From: Catenulispora sp. EB89
Lineage (GTDB): Bacteria; Actinomycetota; Actinomycetes; Streptomycetales; Catenulisporaceae
Direction of reading: 5' to 3'
Assembly (NCBI RefSeq): GCF_041261445.1
Contig: NZ_JBGCCU010000029.1
Coordinates: 85,639-149,638, forward strand
Length of the DNA stretch: 64,000 nucleotides
Both the position numbers and the translations under genes were made by a program. The notes beneath the pieces are model-generated. The model was not told the origin of the DNA. It searched no databases and worked only from the letters and a program-made list of their open reading frames with translations. Positions 43,988 through 52,468 of this stretch are shown here, piece by piece. Each line of letters starts with the position of its first letter. The stretch's first letter is position 1.

Positions 43988-43994
43988 GTCTAGC

Positions 43995-44732
43995 GTGGCG
44001 AACTCCGCGGGCAAGTTCGGGCCCTACCCGGCGCCGGCCTCGGCCGCGCCGGCCCGCGGCGCGAACACCGCCCGGCTCCCGGTCCGGCAGCAGACCGGCG
44101 CCGAGCTGATCCGCTCCCGGATAGCACTGCGGGTGCGCCTCGGGGTGCTCGCGCCCGGCGAGCGGCTGCCGGACACCGGCGTCATCGCCGACGAGCTCGG
44201 CATGAGCGAGATGACGGTGCGGCGCGCGCTGGAGACGATGTGCCAGGACGGGCTGCTGGACCGGCGGCGCGGGCGCGTCGGCGGCACGTTCGTCGCGCCG
44301 AACTGGGAGGAGATCGCCGCGGCGTTCCGCGACGAGGAGCAGGCGGCGTCGCTGGAGGACTTCCATCTGCTGCTGGAGTGCGGGCTGGTCGCGCGGTCCG
44401 CGGACGAGCTGCCGCCGGACTGGGACTCCGGGCTGTTGGCTGTGGTCGACGAGATGAACGCCGCCGACGACCATGCCGAGTTGCTGCGGTTGGAGACGTG
44501 CTTCCATCTCGGGTTGGCCGAGGCGCTGGGGAACGGGATGGCCGGCGAGGAGGTCGCGGATCTGCTGGGGCGGCTGTGTCTGCTGGCAGCGGTGCCGGCG
44601 GCGGGGCTGTTGCAGGAGCGGAACAAGCATCATGCTGATTTGCTCGCCGCTCTGGAGCTGGGGCGGTTGGATGCCGCGGTCGGTGCGGTGAAGGCGCATC
44701 AGGTGGGATGGGGCGTGGGAGTCAGGGCTTAG
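43995..44732 (+). CDS. GntR-family regulator (FadR-like)
   Basis: 245 aa from GTG 43995; a GTG three codons upstream overlaps the -10 box and is less likely. After a disordered N-terminus the winged helix reads TGAELIRSRIALRVRLGVLA, PGERLPDTGVIADELGMSEMTVRRALETM, and GLLDRRRGRVGGTFV. The C-terminal region is helical (FHLLLECGLVARSADEL, HAELLRLETCFHLGLAEALG), matching the FCD ligand-binding domain. It follows the first permease by 55 bases and precedes the MFS gene, so it may regulate uptake in this block in response to a carboxylic or amino acid. Confidence 0.88.
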   Translation: MANSAGKFGPYPAPASAAPARGANTARLPVRQQTGAELIRSRIALRVRLGVLAPGERLPDTGVIADELGMSEMTVRRALETMCQDGLLDRRRGRVGGTFVAPNWEEIAAAFRDEEQAASLEDFHLLLECGLVARSADELPPDWDSGLLAVVDEMNAADDHAELLRLETCFHLGLAEALGNGMAGEEVADLLGRLCLLAAVPAAGLLQERNKHHADLLAALELGRLDAAVGAVKAHQVGWGVGVRA

Positions 44733-44884
44733 CGGGGTTGGGGCTGCGGCGGTCTTACGTCTGAAGGGCTAGGGCCAAAGCCGGATACCGCTTGGTGTGG
44801 CGGGCTGCGAGTGTGGTGTCACGTCGTTGACGATCATCGGCCGGCTGTCGCTTCCGGTCGTCGCACTCGCCTGGTTGAGGATTG

Positions 44885-46312
44885 ATGAGCACTGAGGTCG
44901 CCGCTCCCCCCGCTCCCCCCGATGCCCCTGTGCGTTCCGCCGGTTCGTGGCGCGAGCTGTTCCTGGGCGGCACCGGCATGCTGGTGGTCGGGCTGCTCAT
45001 GCTCGAGTTCGCGACGGCGATGCAGTACTTCGCGGTGGCGGTGGTGATGCCCTTGGTGGCGCACGATCTGAACGCCGAGCGTTCCTACGGCTGGCTGCTC
45101 GGCTCGTACGGCATGGCGATGATCGCCGCCGCACCGCTGACACCCGGGATCACGGCGCGGCTGGGGCGGATGCGGGCGGCCGGGGCGGCGTCGGTGGTGT
45201 TCGTGGCCGGCGGGGCGCTGGCGGCGGTGTCCGGGTCGGCTGTGCTCTTCGTCGTCGCGCGCCTGTTGCAGGGTCTCGGGTCCGGGGTGCTGACCACGTT
45301 CGGGGTGAGCGCCGTCGCGCATTCCATCCCGGAGCGGCTGCGCAAGCGCGTCTACTCGCTGATCTCGGCGATGTGGCTGCTGCCGGCGTTTCTCGGGCCG
45401 GTGTACGCCTCGACCGTGTCGGACCTGCTGGGGTGGCGGTGGGCGCTGACGCTGATCCTGCCGCTGGTGGTGGTCGGGCGGGCGCTGGTGGTGCGGCGTG
45501 CGGGGGCGATGGGACAGGCGGAGGTGCGCGATGTGCGGACGCCGCCGTTCATGCGGGTGCTGATGCTGGTCGGCGGATGCGTGCTGCTGCTCGGCGGCAC
45601 CAGCGTGAAGAGCGCCGCCGGGCAGGTCGTGGCGCTCGGCGGGCTGATTCTGGTCGCGGTGGCGGCCCGGAAGCTGCTGCCGGAGGGGGAGCGCGGTCCT
45701 CGCTTGGCCGTTCTCGCGATGCTGACGCTGTCGTCGGGCTACGCGGGCCTGGACGCCATGGCGACGGTCATCGCGCGACGAGGATTCGGGGCGTCGATCG
45801 GACAGGCGTCGGCGGTGCTCACCTTCGACGCGGTCGCCTGGTCGACGGTGGCCTTCCTGCAGCCGAAGTTCCACGAGCGCTGGCACCTGAGCACCGGCTC
45901 GGCCGGAGTGGTCGGCGCGCTCCTGGTCGCCGTCCCGGTGGCCGGCCTGCCGGTGATGCTGGCCGCGCACCTGTCGTCGGGCACCGCGATGCCGCTGATG
46001 TGGGTCGCGTTCCTGGTGTCCGGCTCGGGCATGGGCTTCATCTACACGAACCTGCCGGTGACGGCGGTGAGCGTGCGGGACACCTCGACCACGGACGCGT
46101 TCGCGGCCGGCCTGGTGCTCGCCGAGTCGATGGGGGCGAGCCTGGGGTCGATGATCGGCGGCGGTCTTTACGCCTACGGGCTCCAGCAGGGGCTGACGGC
46201 GTGGCATGCGCTGGCTGTGGCCGTGGCTGCGCTGAGTTTGTCGTTGTTCGCGACGGTTTTCATCGCTGTTGCGATTCGTCGGCATTTAGCCGGCCCACGC
46301 CCCGCCGGATAA
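44885..46312 (+). CDS. MFS transporter
   Basis: 475 aa from ATG 44885, with GAGG just upstream (a TTG precedes it directly). Roughly 12 to 14 transmembrane helices. FATAMQYFAVAVVMPLVAHDL near 40, then the loop GITARLGRMRAAG, a motif-A variant near 95, and GWRWALTLILPLVVVGRALVV. It resembles drug/sugar exporters of the DHA2 or related MFS families, but the drug-resistance motif C is not clear. It sits between two APC permease paralogues and after a GntR regulator. Direction of transport and substrate are unknown. The 152-base gap before it contains no gene. Confidence 0.85.
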   Translation: MSTEVAAPPAPPDAPVRSAGSWRELFLGGTGMLVVGLLMLEFATAMQYFAVAVVMPLVAHDLNAERSYGWLLGSYGMAMIAAAPLTPGITARLGRMRAAGAASVVFVAGGALAAVSGSAVLFVVARLLQGLGSGVLTTFGVSAVAHSIPERLRKRVYSLISAMWLLPAFLGPVYASTVSDLLGWRWALTLILPLVVVGRALVVRRAGAMGQAEVRDVRTPPFMRVLMLVGGCVLLLGGTSVKSAAGQVVALGGLILVAVAARKLLPEGERGPRLAVLAMLTLSSGYAGLDAMATVIARRGFGASIGQASAVLTFDAVAWSTVAFLQPKFHERWHLSTGSAGVVGALLVAVPVAGLPVMLAAHLSSGTAMPLMWVAFLVSGSGMGFIYTNLPVTAVSVRDTSTTDAFAAGLVLAESMGASLGSMIGGGLYAYGLQQGLTAWHALAVAVAALSLSLFATVFIAVAIRRHLAGPRPAG

Positions 46313-46336
46313 TTGCTCACGGCGACCCATTACCCC

Positions 46337-46365
46337 TTGTTTATCTGTTCCCTGTGAGCTATTTT
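46337..46365 (+). promoter_or_regulatory. Promoter of the second APC permease
   Basis: TTGTTT (46337-46342), a 17-base spacer, and TATTTT (46360-46365). The AT-rich island stands out in the region and lies about 60 bases before ATG 46426. Confidence 0.55.
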
Positions 46366-46425
46366 CTCGGCAAGAACGCGGCCCCGCTCTGATTCCCCTG
46401 ATCCGCCAGCCGTCGAGGAGCAGCC

Positions 46426-47901
46426 ATGTCCACCATGGATCCCCCGTCCACCGCGCCCGCGCCGTCGGCCGCCGAGCCCGAGCCGGGCGGCAACCGCCTG
46501 CGCGGCGGCTCGTTGGGCCTGCTCGACATCGCCAGTTCCACCATGGCCAACATCGGGCCGGCGATGAGCTTCTACTTCGGGTTCGGGCTGCTGGCCACCA
46601 CGGCCGGCGTGGCCTCGCCGCTCACCATCGTCGTCGCCGGGATCACCGTCGCGCTGCTGGGCAACACGCTGGCGCAGTTCTCCCGGGCGCATCCGTCGGC
46701 CGGCGGGTTCATCACGTTCGTGGGCAAGACGTTCGGGCCGACCAGCGCGGTGACCACCGCTCTGCTCATCACCGCCGGGTACATCATCGCGATCTCGTCG
46801 GTCATCGCCATCTCCGGCGGGTTCCTGGAGAACACGCTGCACTACTACTTCCACTGGAACGTGCCGTGGATCCTGTTCACGGTCGTCCTCACCGCGCTCG
46901 CCGTGCTGCTGATGATCCGGGGCGTCGGGGTCTCCACCAAGCTCGCTGGGTACTTCTTCGCCGTCGAGATGCTGGTGCTGGTCGTGGTGTCGGTGTGGAC
47001 CATCGCCAAGCACGGCGCGCACCTGTCGCTCAAGCCCTTCGAGCCGAGCCACGTCAAGGGCGGCATGTCAGGGCTCGCCGAAGGCTTCCCGCTGGCGGTC
47101 TACATGTTCGTCGGCTGGGAGAACTCCGCGGCGCTCGCCGAGGAGACCGACAATCCGCGCCGCAACGTCGGGCGGGCCGTGTTCTCCTCCATCGGCATCA
47201 TGTCGGTCGGGTACGTGCTCTTCGCCTACGCCACGGTCACCGGCTTCGGCTACGACGTCGACAAGGTCGGCTCCTCCGACGTGCCGTTCATCCAGGTGGC
47301 CCACGGCACGCTCGGCATCCTGGCCTTCTTCGCCTACATCGCGGGCCTGACCTCCACCCTCGGCTCGCTCATCTCCGGCACCAACTCCCAGACCCGCCTG
47401 CTGTTCAACGCCGGCCGCGAGCGCCTGCTCCCGGCCTTCCTCGGCCGCGTGCACCCGGCGCGCCGCACGCCGCTGAACGCGATCGTCGTCTTCGTCTCGG
47501 CGGGCATGCTGATCATCGGCGGCTGGGGCCTGCTGCACATCATCGGCGGCAAGGGGACGATGGACCCGGTGAACTTCTTCGGCGAGTCCTCGACGATGGG
47601 CACCATCCTGATCCTGCTGGTGTATCTGGCCTCGAACCTCGCGCTGCCGTTCTACTACCGCAGGTACCGGCCCGAGGAGTTCCACGTCGTCAAGCACGCG
47701 GTGCTGCCGCTGATCGGGGCCGCGGCGATCGTCGTGCCGCTGTACTACCTGGCCAAGCCGGGGCAGTCGGAGCCGTACAACTGGTTCCCGTACCTGGCGC
47801 TGGGGGTGTTGGTGGTGGCGCTGGTCTACGCGCTGATCCTGGTTCGGCGCGATCCGGGCCTGGGCGAACGGGTCGGGTCGATCGTCGCCGACGCGGAGTG
47901 A
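46426..47901 (+). CDS. APC-family amino acid permease (paralogue 2)
   Basis: 491 aa from ATG 46426 with a GAGGAG site. It is a close paralogue of the permease at 42452: identical or near-identical stretches include GLLDIASSTMANIGPAMSFY, FSRAHPSAGGFITFVG, KGGMSGLAEGFPLAVYMFVG, ENSAALAEE and NSQTRLLFNAGRERL. Twelve helices are expected. The main differences lie in the loop near residue 390, where paralogue 1 has an extra GGGGGTGPGHRG stretch, and in the termini. The duplication with an MFS transporter and GntR regulator between the copies suggests divergence in substrate or regulation rather than a recent exact duplication. Confidence 0.88.
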   Translation: MSTMDPPSTAPAPSAAEPEPGGNRLRGGSLGLLDIASSTMANIGPAMSFYFGFGLLATTAGVASPLTIVVAGITVALLGNTLAQFSRAHPSAGGFITFVGKTFGPTSAVTTALLITAGYIIAISSVIAISGGFLENTLHYYFHWNVPWILFTVVLTALAVLLMIRGVGVSTKLAGYFFAVEMLVLVVVSVWTIAKHGAHLSLKPFEPSHVKGGMSGLAEGFPLAVYMFVGWENSAALAEETDNPRRNVGRAVFSSIGIMSVGYVLFAYATVTGFGYDVDKVGSSDVPFIQVAHGTLGILAFFAYIAGLTSTLGSLISGTNSQTRLLFNAGRERLLPAFLGRVHPARRTPLNAIVVFVSAGMLIIGGWGLLHIIGGKGTMDPVNFFGESSTMGTILILLVYLASNLALPFYYRRYRPEEFHVVKHAVLPLIGAAAIVVPLYYLAKPGQSEPYNWFPYLALGVLVVALVYALILVRRDPGLGERVGSIVADAE

Positions 47902-47932
47902 GGAAGCCGGCTGACGACGCCGAGTGAAGAAG

Positions 47933-47966
47933 CCGGGCGGCACCCCCCCCGAGGAGTGCCGCCCGG
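47933..47966. terminator. Hairpin terminator between permease and sulfur operon
   Basis: An 11-base stem, CCGGGCGGCAC (47933-47943) with GTGCCGCCCGG (47956-47966), and a 12-base loop separate convergent genes. Confidence 0.75.
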
Positions 47967-47976
47967 ACTCACGGCG

Positions 47977-48495
47977 TCATGGCCTTGTCGCGTCAGTCGC
48001 CAGGCGCTGGAACTTGCTGGCATGGAAGACCAGAGGCGGCACCGTCCCGTCGGCGTCCAGGTCGAGGACCCGGAACAGGATGATGTCGTGGTCCCCGCCC
48101 GGGTGCACGGAGTCGATCTCGCACTCCAGCCACGCGCTCGCGCCCTCGACGAACACCGCGCCGTCGGCGCTCGTGCGGTAGTCCAGCGAAGCGAAGCGAT
48201 CCCCGCTCCTCGACGACAGTTGGCGGACCGCCGTCTCCTGGTGCGCACCCAGGACGCTGATGCCCAGGCGCGGCAGCGTGCGCAGCAGCGGCCAGGTCGT
48301 CGAGCGGACGTCGGCGCAGACCGAGACCAGCGCGGGCGCCAGCGACACCGTGTTGAACGAGCTCGCGGCCAGGCCCACCGGGACGCCGTCGACGAGGGCG
48401 GCGATCGCGGTCACGCCGGTCGGGAACGCGCCGTAGACGCGTCGCAGTTCCTTGGGATGGTGGGAAGCGGCTGTTGTGAGGTCCTGGACAGTCAT
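47977..48495 (-). CDS. Flavin reductase-like protein
   Basis: 172 aa; ATG 48495 overlaps the stop of the upstream monooxygenase gene as TGATG, with GGGAGAA before it. The flavin_reduct domain is clear: RRVYGAFPTGVTAIAALVDG at about 18-37, GLAASSFNTVSLAPALVSVC, GISVLGAHQE near 86, and HDIILFRVLDLDADG near 140. Such proteins pass FMNH2 or FADH2 to two-component monooxygenases. As the last gene of an operon with four luciferase-like monooxygenases, it is their most likely reductant source, and perhaps also that of SsuD in the divergent operon. No SsuE-type reductase is seen elsewhere in the window. Confidence 0.88.
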   Translation of the reverse strand: MTVQDLTTAASHHPKELRRVYGAFPTGVTAIAALVDGVPVGLAASSFNTVSLAPALVSVCADVRSTTWPLLRTLPRLGISVLGAHQETAVRQLSSRSGDRFASLDYRTSADGAVFVEGASAWLECEIDSVHPGGDHDIILFRVLDLDADGTVPPLVFHASKFQRLATDATRP

Positions 48496-49634
48496 CAGTT
48501 CTCCCGTCTCGCCCACTCCTCGGCCAGCAGCCGGTAGGAGGCGACGCGGTCGGCGTGGTCGTGGGTGATGGTGGTGACGATCAGCTCGTCCGCGCCGACC
48601 GCGTCGCGCAGCACCTCCAGCTGGTCGGCGACCTGCGCCGCGGTGCCGACGAACTGGGTCTGGACCCGGTCGGCGACCAGCGCGCGGTCGGCCTCGCTCC
48701 AGGGCAGCGCGCGCGCCTCCTGCGGCGTCGGGAACTGGATCGCGCCCTCGGCGGTGCGGATGCTGCGCACCCACGGGCCGTAGCCGGCGGCCAGTTCCCG
48801 CGCCTGAGCCTCGGTCTCGGCGACGACGACGTCGGCCGAGACCGCGAGGTGCGGCTGGTCGAGCTCGTCCGACGGCTTGAACGCGGCGCGGTAGCCCTCA
48901 GCCGCCTCCAGCACGGTCGCCGGGCTCACGTGGTAGTTGGTCGCGAAGCGCAGCCCGTTGCCGCCGGCCACCTCGGCGCTGGCCCCGCCGCTGCTGCCGA
49001 GGATCCAGATCTGCAGCTCGGCGCCCTCGCCGGGCACGACGTGCGCCTCCTGCCCGCTGCCGTCGACATAGGTCCCGGCCAGCAGCGCGAGGATGTCGGC
49101 GACCTGGTCCACGTACTCGGGGGTCTGCGCGTTCGGCTGCTGGAGCAGCACCTTGTGCAGCGCGAAGCGCGGCGACTTCAGCAACGGCGTGAAGTCGAAG
49201 CGCGCCGGGATCCGCAGCCCGTTGGCGGTGTAGCCGTCGACGACGGACGCCGGGCCGACGAGCGCGGGCTGCGGCGACGTCCCGGGCGTCCGGCTGCCCC
49301 CGGACCGGCCGAGCCCGAGGTCGAACCGGCCGGGGAACGCGGCGTCGAGCAGCCCGAACTCCTCGACGGTGTTCAGCGGAGTGCGATGGCCGAGCAGCAC
49401 GGCACCGGACCCGAGCCGGATGCTCGAGGTGGCGGCGGCGGTGAGCGCCAGCACCACGGCCGGACTCGTGCCGGCCACGCCGGGATTGAGGTGGTGCTCG
49501 GCGAACCAGTAGCGCGCGTAGCCGAAGCTCTCGGTCTGCTTGGCGAGGTCGATGCTGTTGCGCAGCGCCTCGGAGGCGGTGGATCCGGAGCTGATCGGGA
49601 CCAGGTCCAGGACGCCGAGGGGAGTGGTGGACAT
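48495..49634 (-). CDS. MsnO8-type LLM flavin-dependent oxidoreductase
   Basis: 379 aa from ATG 49634, chosen because it begins the family-typical STTPLGVLDLVPISSGSTAS; the frame upstream is shadow of the next gene. GYARYWFAEHHLNPGVAGTS near 45, LGSGAVLLGHRTPLNTVEEF near 83, and DLGLGRSGGSR near 115 match the MsnO8/YhbW-like bacterial-luciferase group, members of which are linked to use of organic sulfur. It follows the upstream monooxygenase by five bases and overlaps the reductase gene by one. It should use reduced FMN and O2; the substrate is not known. Confidence 0.88.
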   Translation of the reverse strand: MSTTPLGVLDLVPISSGSTASEALRNSIDLAKQTESFGYARYWFAEHHLNPGVAGTSPAVVLALTAAATSSIRLGSGAVLLGHRTPLNTVEEFGLLDAAFPGRFDLGLGRSGGSRTPGTSPQPALVGPASVVDGYTANGLRIPARFDFTPLLKSPRFALHKVLLQQPNAQTPEYVDQVADILALLAGTYVDGSGQEAHVVPGEGAELQIWILGSSGGASAEVAGGNGLRFATNYHVSPATVLEAAEGYRAAFKPSDELDQPHLAVSADVVVAETEAQARELAAGYGPWVRSIRTAEGAIQFPTPQEARALPWSEADRALVADRVQTQFVGTAAQVADQLEVLRDAVGADELIVTTITHDHADRVASYRLLAEEWARREN

Positions 49635-49639
49635 CGGGA

Positions 49640-51004
49640 TCAGGCTCCTTGGGGGGAGGGGACGAGGTGCGGCGGCCAGAGGGAGGACGGCTGGCCGGGC
49701 TCGGCGGCTGCATCGGCGGCGCGAGCTGTGGCGGGCTCGGCGGCGCGAGCAGCGGCCGGCTCGGTAGTCGAGGCCGTGACCGTGCTGGCGGCGGCCGGTG
49801 TGGCACTGGCACCAGCCCTGGCACCGGCATTGGCACCGGCATTGGCACTGGGACCGGTGACCGAGATCGTCGGCGCGGCGTCGGCGACGAAAGCTGCGTG
49901 GGCGTCGGCGGTCGGGTCTGCGGCCGGTGCGCCGGAAGCCGTGTCGGCATCCGGCCGGGCGTCCCAGTCCCACGGCGGGTCGGGAATCTCCCGCCGCAGC
50001 ACCGGCGCGATCTCCGCCTGGAACCGCTCCAGCGAGGCCCGGTGCTCGGCGGCGCTCAGGCCCGAGGGCTCGGCCTGCAGGTGCATGACCGTGTGCCCGA
50101 ACTGCTCGTGGTACCGGTGCACCTTCTCCAGGATCTGCTGCGGGCTCCCGATCAGCGCCGAGCTGCGGGTCACGAAGTCCTCCAGCGTCGGGAACACCGG
50201 CTCGATCCCCAGCCGCTTGGCCATCGCCAGGTGCCCGGCGAACACCGGCGCGTAGCCGCGCAGCGCCTCCTGCGACGTCGCCGCCGCGTAGAAGCCGGCG
50301 GTTCCCGCGCCGACCGCGGCCTTCGCCGGGTCGTGGCCGTGGAACGCCCAGCGTTCGCGGTAGTAGCGGATCAGCTCGGCGTACGGCTCGATCGGGTTCG
50401 TCACGTTCGCCGAGAACAGCGGGTCGCCGTAGCGTGCGGCCAGGTCGACCGACTCTTTCGACGTCGCGCTGCCGTGCCAGACCCGGATCGGCTGCTGGAA
50501 CGGCCGCGGCCAGACCTCGGCGTCGGTGAGTGCCGGCCGGAACTTCGGTGTGGCCGTCACCTTGTCCTGGCGCCAGATCCGCCGGAACAGTTCGTACGCC
50601 TCGGCGTTGCGCTCCCACTGGTCTTCGGGGGTGACGTGGAACAACTCGCGTTGCGCCGAGCCGTTCCCCTTGCCGATGATCAGTTCCAGCCTGCCCCCCG
50701 ACAGGTGGTCGAGGGTCGCGTAGTCCTCATACGCGCGGACCGGGTCCAGCAGGCTCAGCGTCGTGACCGCGGTGAAGAGCTTGATCCGGCTGGTCTTCGC
50801 CGCGATGTGGCTCAGCACGACCGTCGGCGAGGAGGAGATGAACGGCCGCTCGTGCCGCTCGCCGACGCCGAAGCCGTCGAAGCCCAGCTCCTCGGCGAGC
50901 ACCGCGGCGTCCACGACCTGCCGGAACCGCTCGTTCGCCGAGGCCTGCACGCCGGTGGTCGGATCCGGGGCGTGCACGATCAGCGAGATGGTCAGGAACT
51001 TCAT
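49640..51004 (-). CDS. LLM flavin-dependent monooxygenase with Ala-rich tail
   Basis: 454 aa; ATG 51004 overlaps the upstream stop as ATGA. Residues 1-345 form a luciferase-like barrel: FLTISLIVHAPDPTTGVQAS, ELGFDGFGVGERHERPFISS near 40, TAVTTLSLLDPVRAYEDYAT, and GRLELIIGKGNGSAQRELFH near 105. Near residue 345, PPWDWDARPDADTASGAPAA begins a tail of about 110 residues dominated by Ala, Pro, Thr and Gly, with no family counterpart. The body alone matches the usual length. Product and substrate are unknown; context points to a sulfur-containing compound. Confidence 0.87.
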   Translation of the reverse strand: MKFLTISLIVHAPDPTTGVQASANERFRQVVDAAVLAEELGFDGFGVGERHERPFISSSPTVVLSHIAAKTSRIKLFTAVTTLSLLDPVRAYEDYATLDHLSGGRLELIIGKGNGSAQRELFHVTPEDQWERNAEAYELFRRIWRQDKVTATPKFRPALTDAEVWPRPFQQPIRVWHGSATSKESVDLAARYGDPLFSANVTNPIEPYAELIRYYRERWAFHGHDPAKAAVGAGTAGFYAAATSQEALRGYAPVFAGHLAMAKRLGIEPVFPTLEDFVTRSSALIGSPQQILEKVHRYHEQFGHTVMHLQAEPSGLSAAEHRASLERFQAEIAPVLRREIPDPPWDWDARPDADTASGAPAADPTADAHAAFVADAAPTISVTGPSANAGANAGARAGASATPAAASTVTASTTEPAAARAAEPATARAADAAAEPGQPSSLWPPHLVPSPQGA

Positions 51005-52410
51005 CGCCCGGCTCCCGCCGCAACAACTTCCGTCGCCGCAGAACCCACAGCCGCCGACGGAGTCTTCCGCGGCTTGGCCAACCCCAGGTGCTCCCGCAGC
51101 GTCGTCCCCTCGTACTCCGTCCGGAACCGCCCCCGTTCCTGCAGGATCGGCACCACGGTGTCGGCGAACACGTCGAACCCGCCCGGCGTGATGTGCGGCA
51201 CCAGGATGAACCCGTCCGCCGCGTCGGCCTGCACCAGCTCGTCGATCTGCGTCGCGACGGTCTCGGCGGACCCGATGAACGACTGCCGAGAGGTCTTCTC
51301 GATCATCAGCTCCCTGATCGACAGCCCCTTCGCCTCCGCCTCCTCCCGGTACTCGCGTGCGGCGGCGATCCGGTCCCGGTACATCCGGTCCGCGGCCCGG
51401 CCCTTGGAGATCGAATCGCCGCTGACATCGGGATCGATCTCCGGCAGGGGGCCGTCCGGGTCGTACGCGCTCAGGTCCCGGTTCCACAGCTGCTCCAGGA
51501 ACTTGATCGCCGTCTGCCCGCTGACCTGCGCGCGCCGCACCTCCACCGCCAGCTCCGCGGCCTCGGCGTCGGTGTCGCCGAGCACGAACGTCGCGGCCGG
51601 CAGGATCAGCAGGTCCTCGTACGTCCGGCCGTACTTCGCCAGCCGGCCCTTGACGTCGGCGTAGAACGCCTTGCCCGGCTCCAGCTGGCTGTGCCGCCCG
51701 AAGATGGCGTCGGCGGCGGCCGCGGCGAACTCCCGGCCGCCGTCGGAGTCGCCGGCCTGGAAGATGACCGGCCGCTCCTGCGGCGAGGTCGGCACGTTGA
51801 ACCGCCCGGCTATGTCGAAGTGCCGGTCCCGGTGCTCGAAGGTGCCGGCCTTCGGGTCGGAGAGGAAGACCCCTGATTCCTTGTCCGCCTCGATCCGGTA
51901 GCCGTCCCAGGAGTCGAACAGCTCCCACGCCGTGCGCAGGAACGTCTGTGCCCGGTCGTACCGGTCCTGCTCGGCGAGGTAGCCGCCGCGCCGGAAGTTC
52001 TCGCCGGTGAAGGCGTCCCACGAGGTGACGACGTTCCACGCCGCGCGCCCCTCGGACAGGTGGTCCAGCGACGCGAACTGCCGCGCCACCTCGTACGGCT
52101 CGTTGAACGTGGAGTTGATGGTCCCGGTCAGGCCGATCCGGTCGGTGACGGCGGCCAGCGCCGAGAGCACCGTGAACGTGTCCGGGCGCCCGACCACGTC
52201 CAGGTCGTAGATCTGCCCGCCCTGCTCGCGCAGCCGCAGTCCCTCGGCCAGGAAGAAGAAGTCGAACTTGGCACGTTCGGCGGTCTGCGCGAAGTGCTTG
52301 AACGAGGCGAAATCGATGTGGCTGCCGGCGGCCGGGTCGCTCCACACCGTGGTGTTGTTGACGCCGGGGAAGTGCGCGGCCAGATGGATCTGCTTCACGG
52401 GCTTGCTCAT
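51001..52410 (-). CDS. NtaA/SnaA/DszA-family FMN-dependent monooxygenase
   Basis: 469 aa from ATG 52410. Strong family hallmarks: HLAAHFPGVNNTTVWSDPAA near 9, HFAQTAERAKFDFFFLAEGL near 38, the insertion QIYDLDVVGRPDTFTVL, INSTFNEPYEVARQFASLDH, and RAAWNVVTSWDAFTGENFRR near 122. This family includes NtaA, the pristinamycin SnaA and the dibenzothiophene-sulfone monooxygenase DszA, all two-component enzymes that take FMNH2 from a separate reductase. Here the reductase is encoded three genes downstream. The ending GTTLREHLGLAKPRK is shared with the next paralogue. Confidence 0.9.
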   Translation of the reverse strand: MSKPVKQIHLAAHFPGVNNTTVWSDPAAGSHIDFASFKHFAQTAERAKFDFFFLAEGLRLREQGGQIYDLDVVGRPDTFTVLSALAAVTDRIGLTGTINSTFNEPYEVARQFASLDHLSEGRAAWNVVTSWDAFTGENFRRGGYLAEQDRYDRAQTFLRTAWELFDSWDGYRIEADKESGVFLSDPKAGTFEHRDRHFDIAGRFNVPTSPQERPVIFQAGDSDGGREFAAAAADAIFGRHSQLEPGKAFYADVKGRLAKYGRTYEDLLILPAATFVLGDTDAEAAELAVEVRRAQVSGQTAIKFLEQLWNRDLSAYDPDGPLPEIDPDVSGDSISKGRAADRMYRDRIAAAREYREEAEAKGLSIRELMIEKTSRQSFIGSAETVATQIDELVQADAADGFILVPHITPGGFDVFADTVVPILQERGRFRTEYEGTTLREHLGLAKPRKTPSAAVGSAATEVVAAGAGR

Positions 52411-52468
52411 GCTTGGGCTCTTTCTCTGCTTCCGAGGAGTTCTCTGGCGCCCCGGTTCTGGCGAAGAC

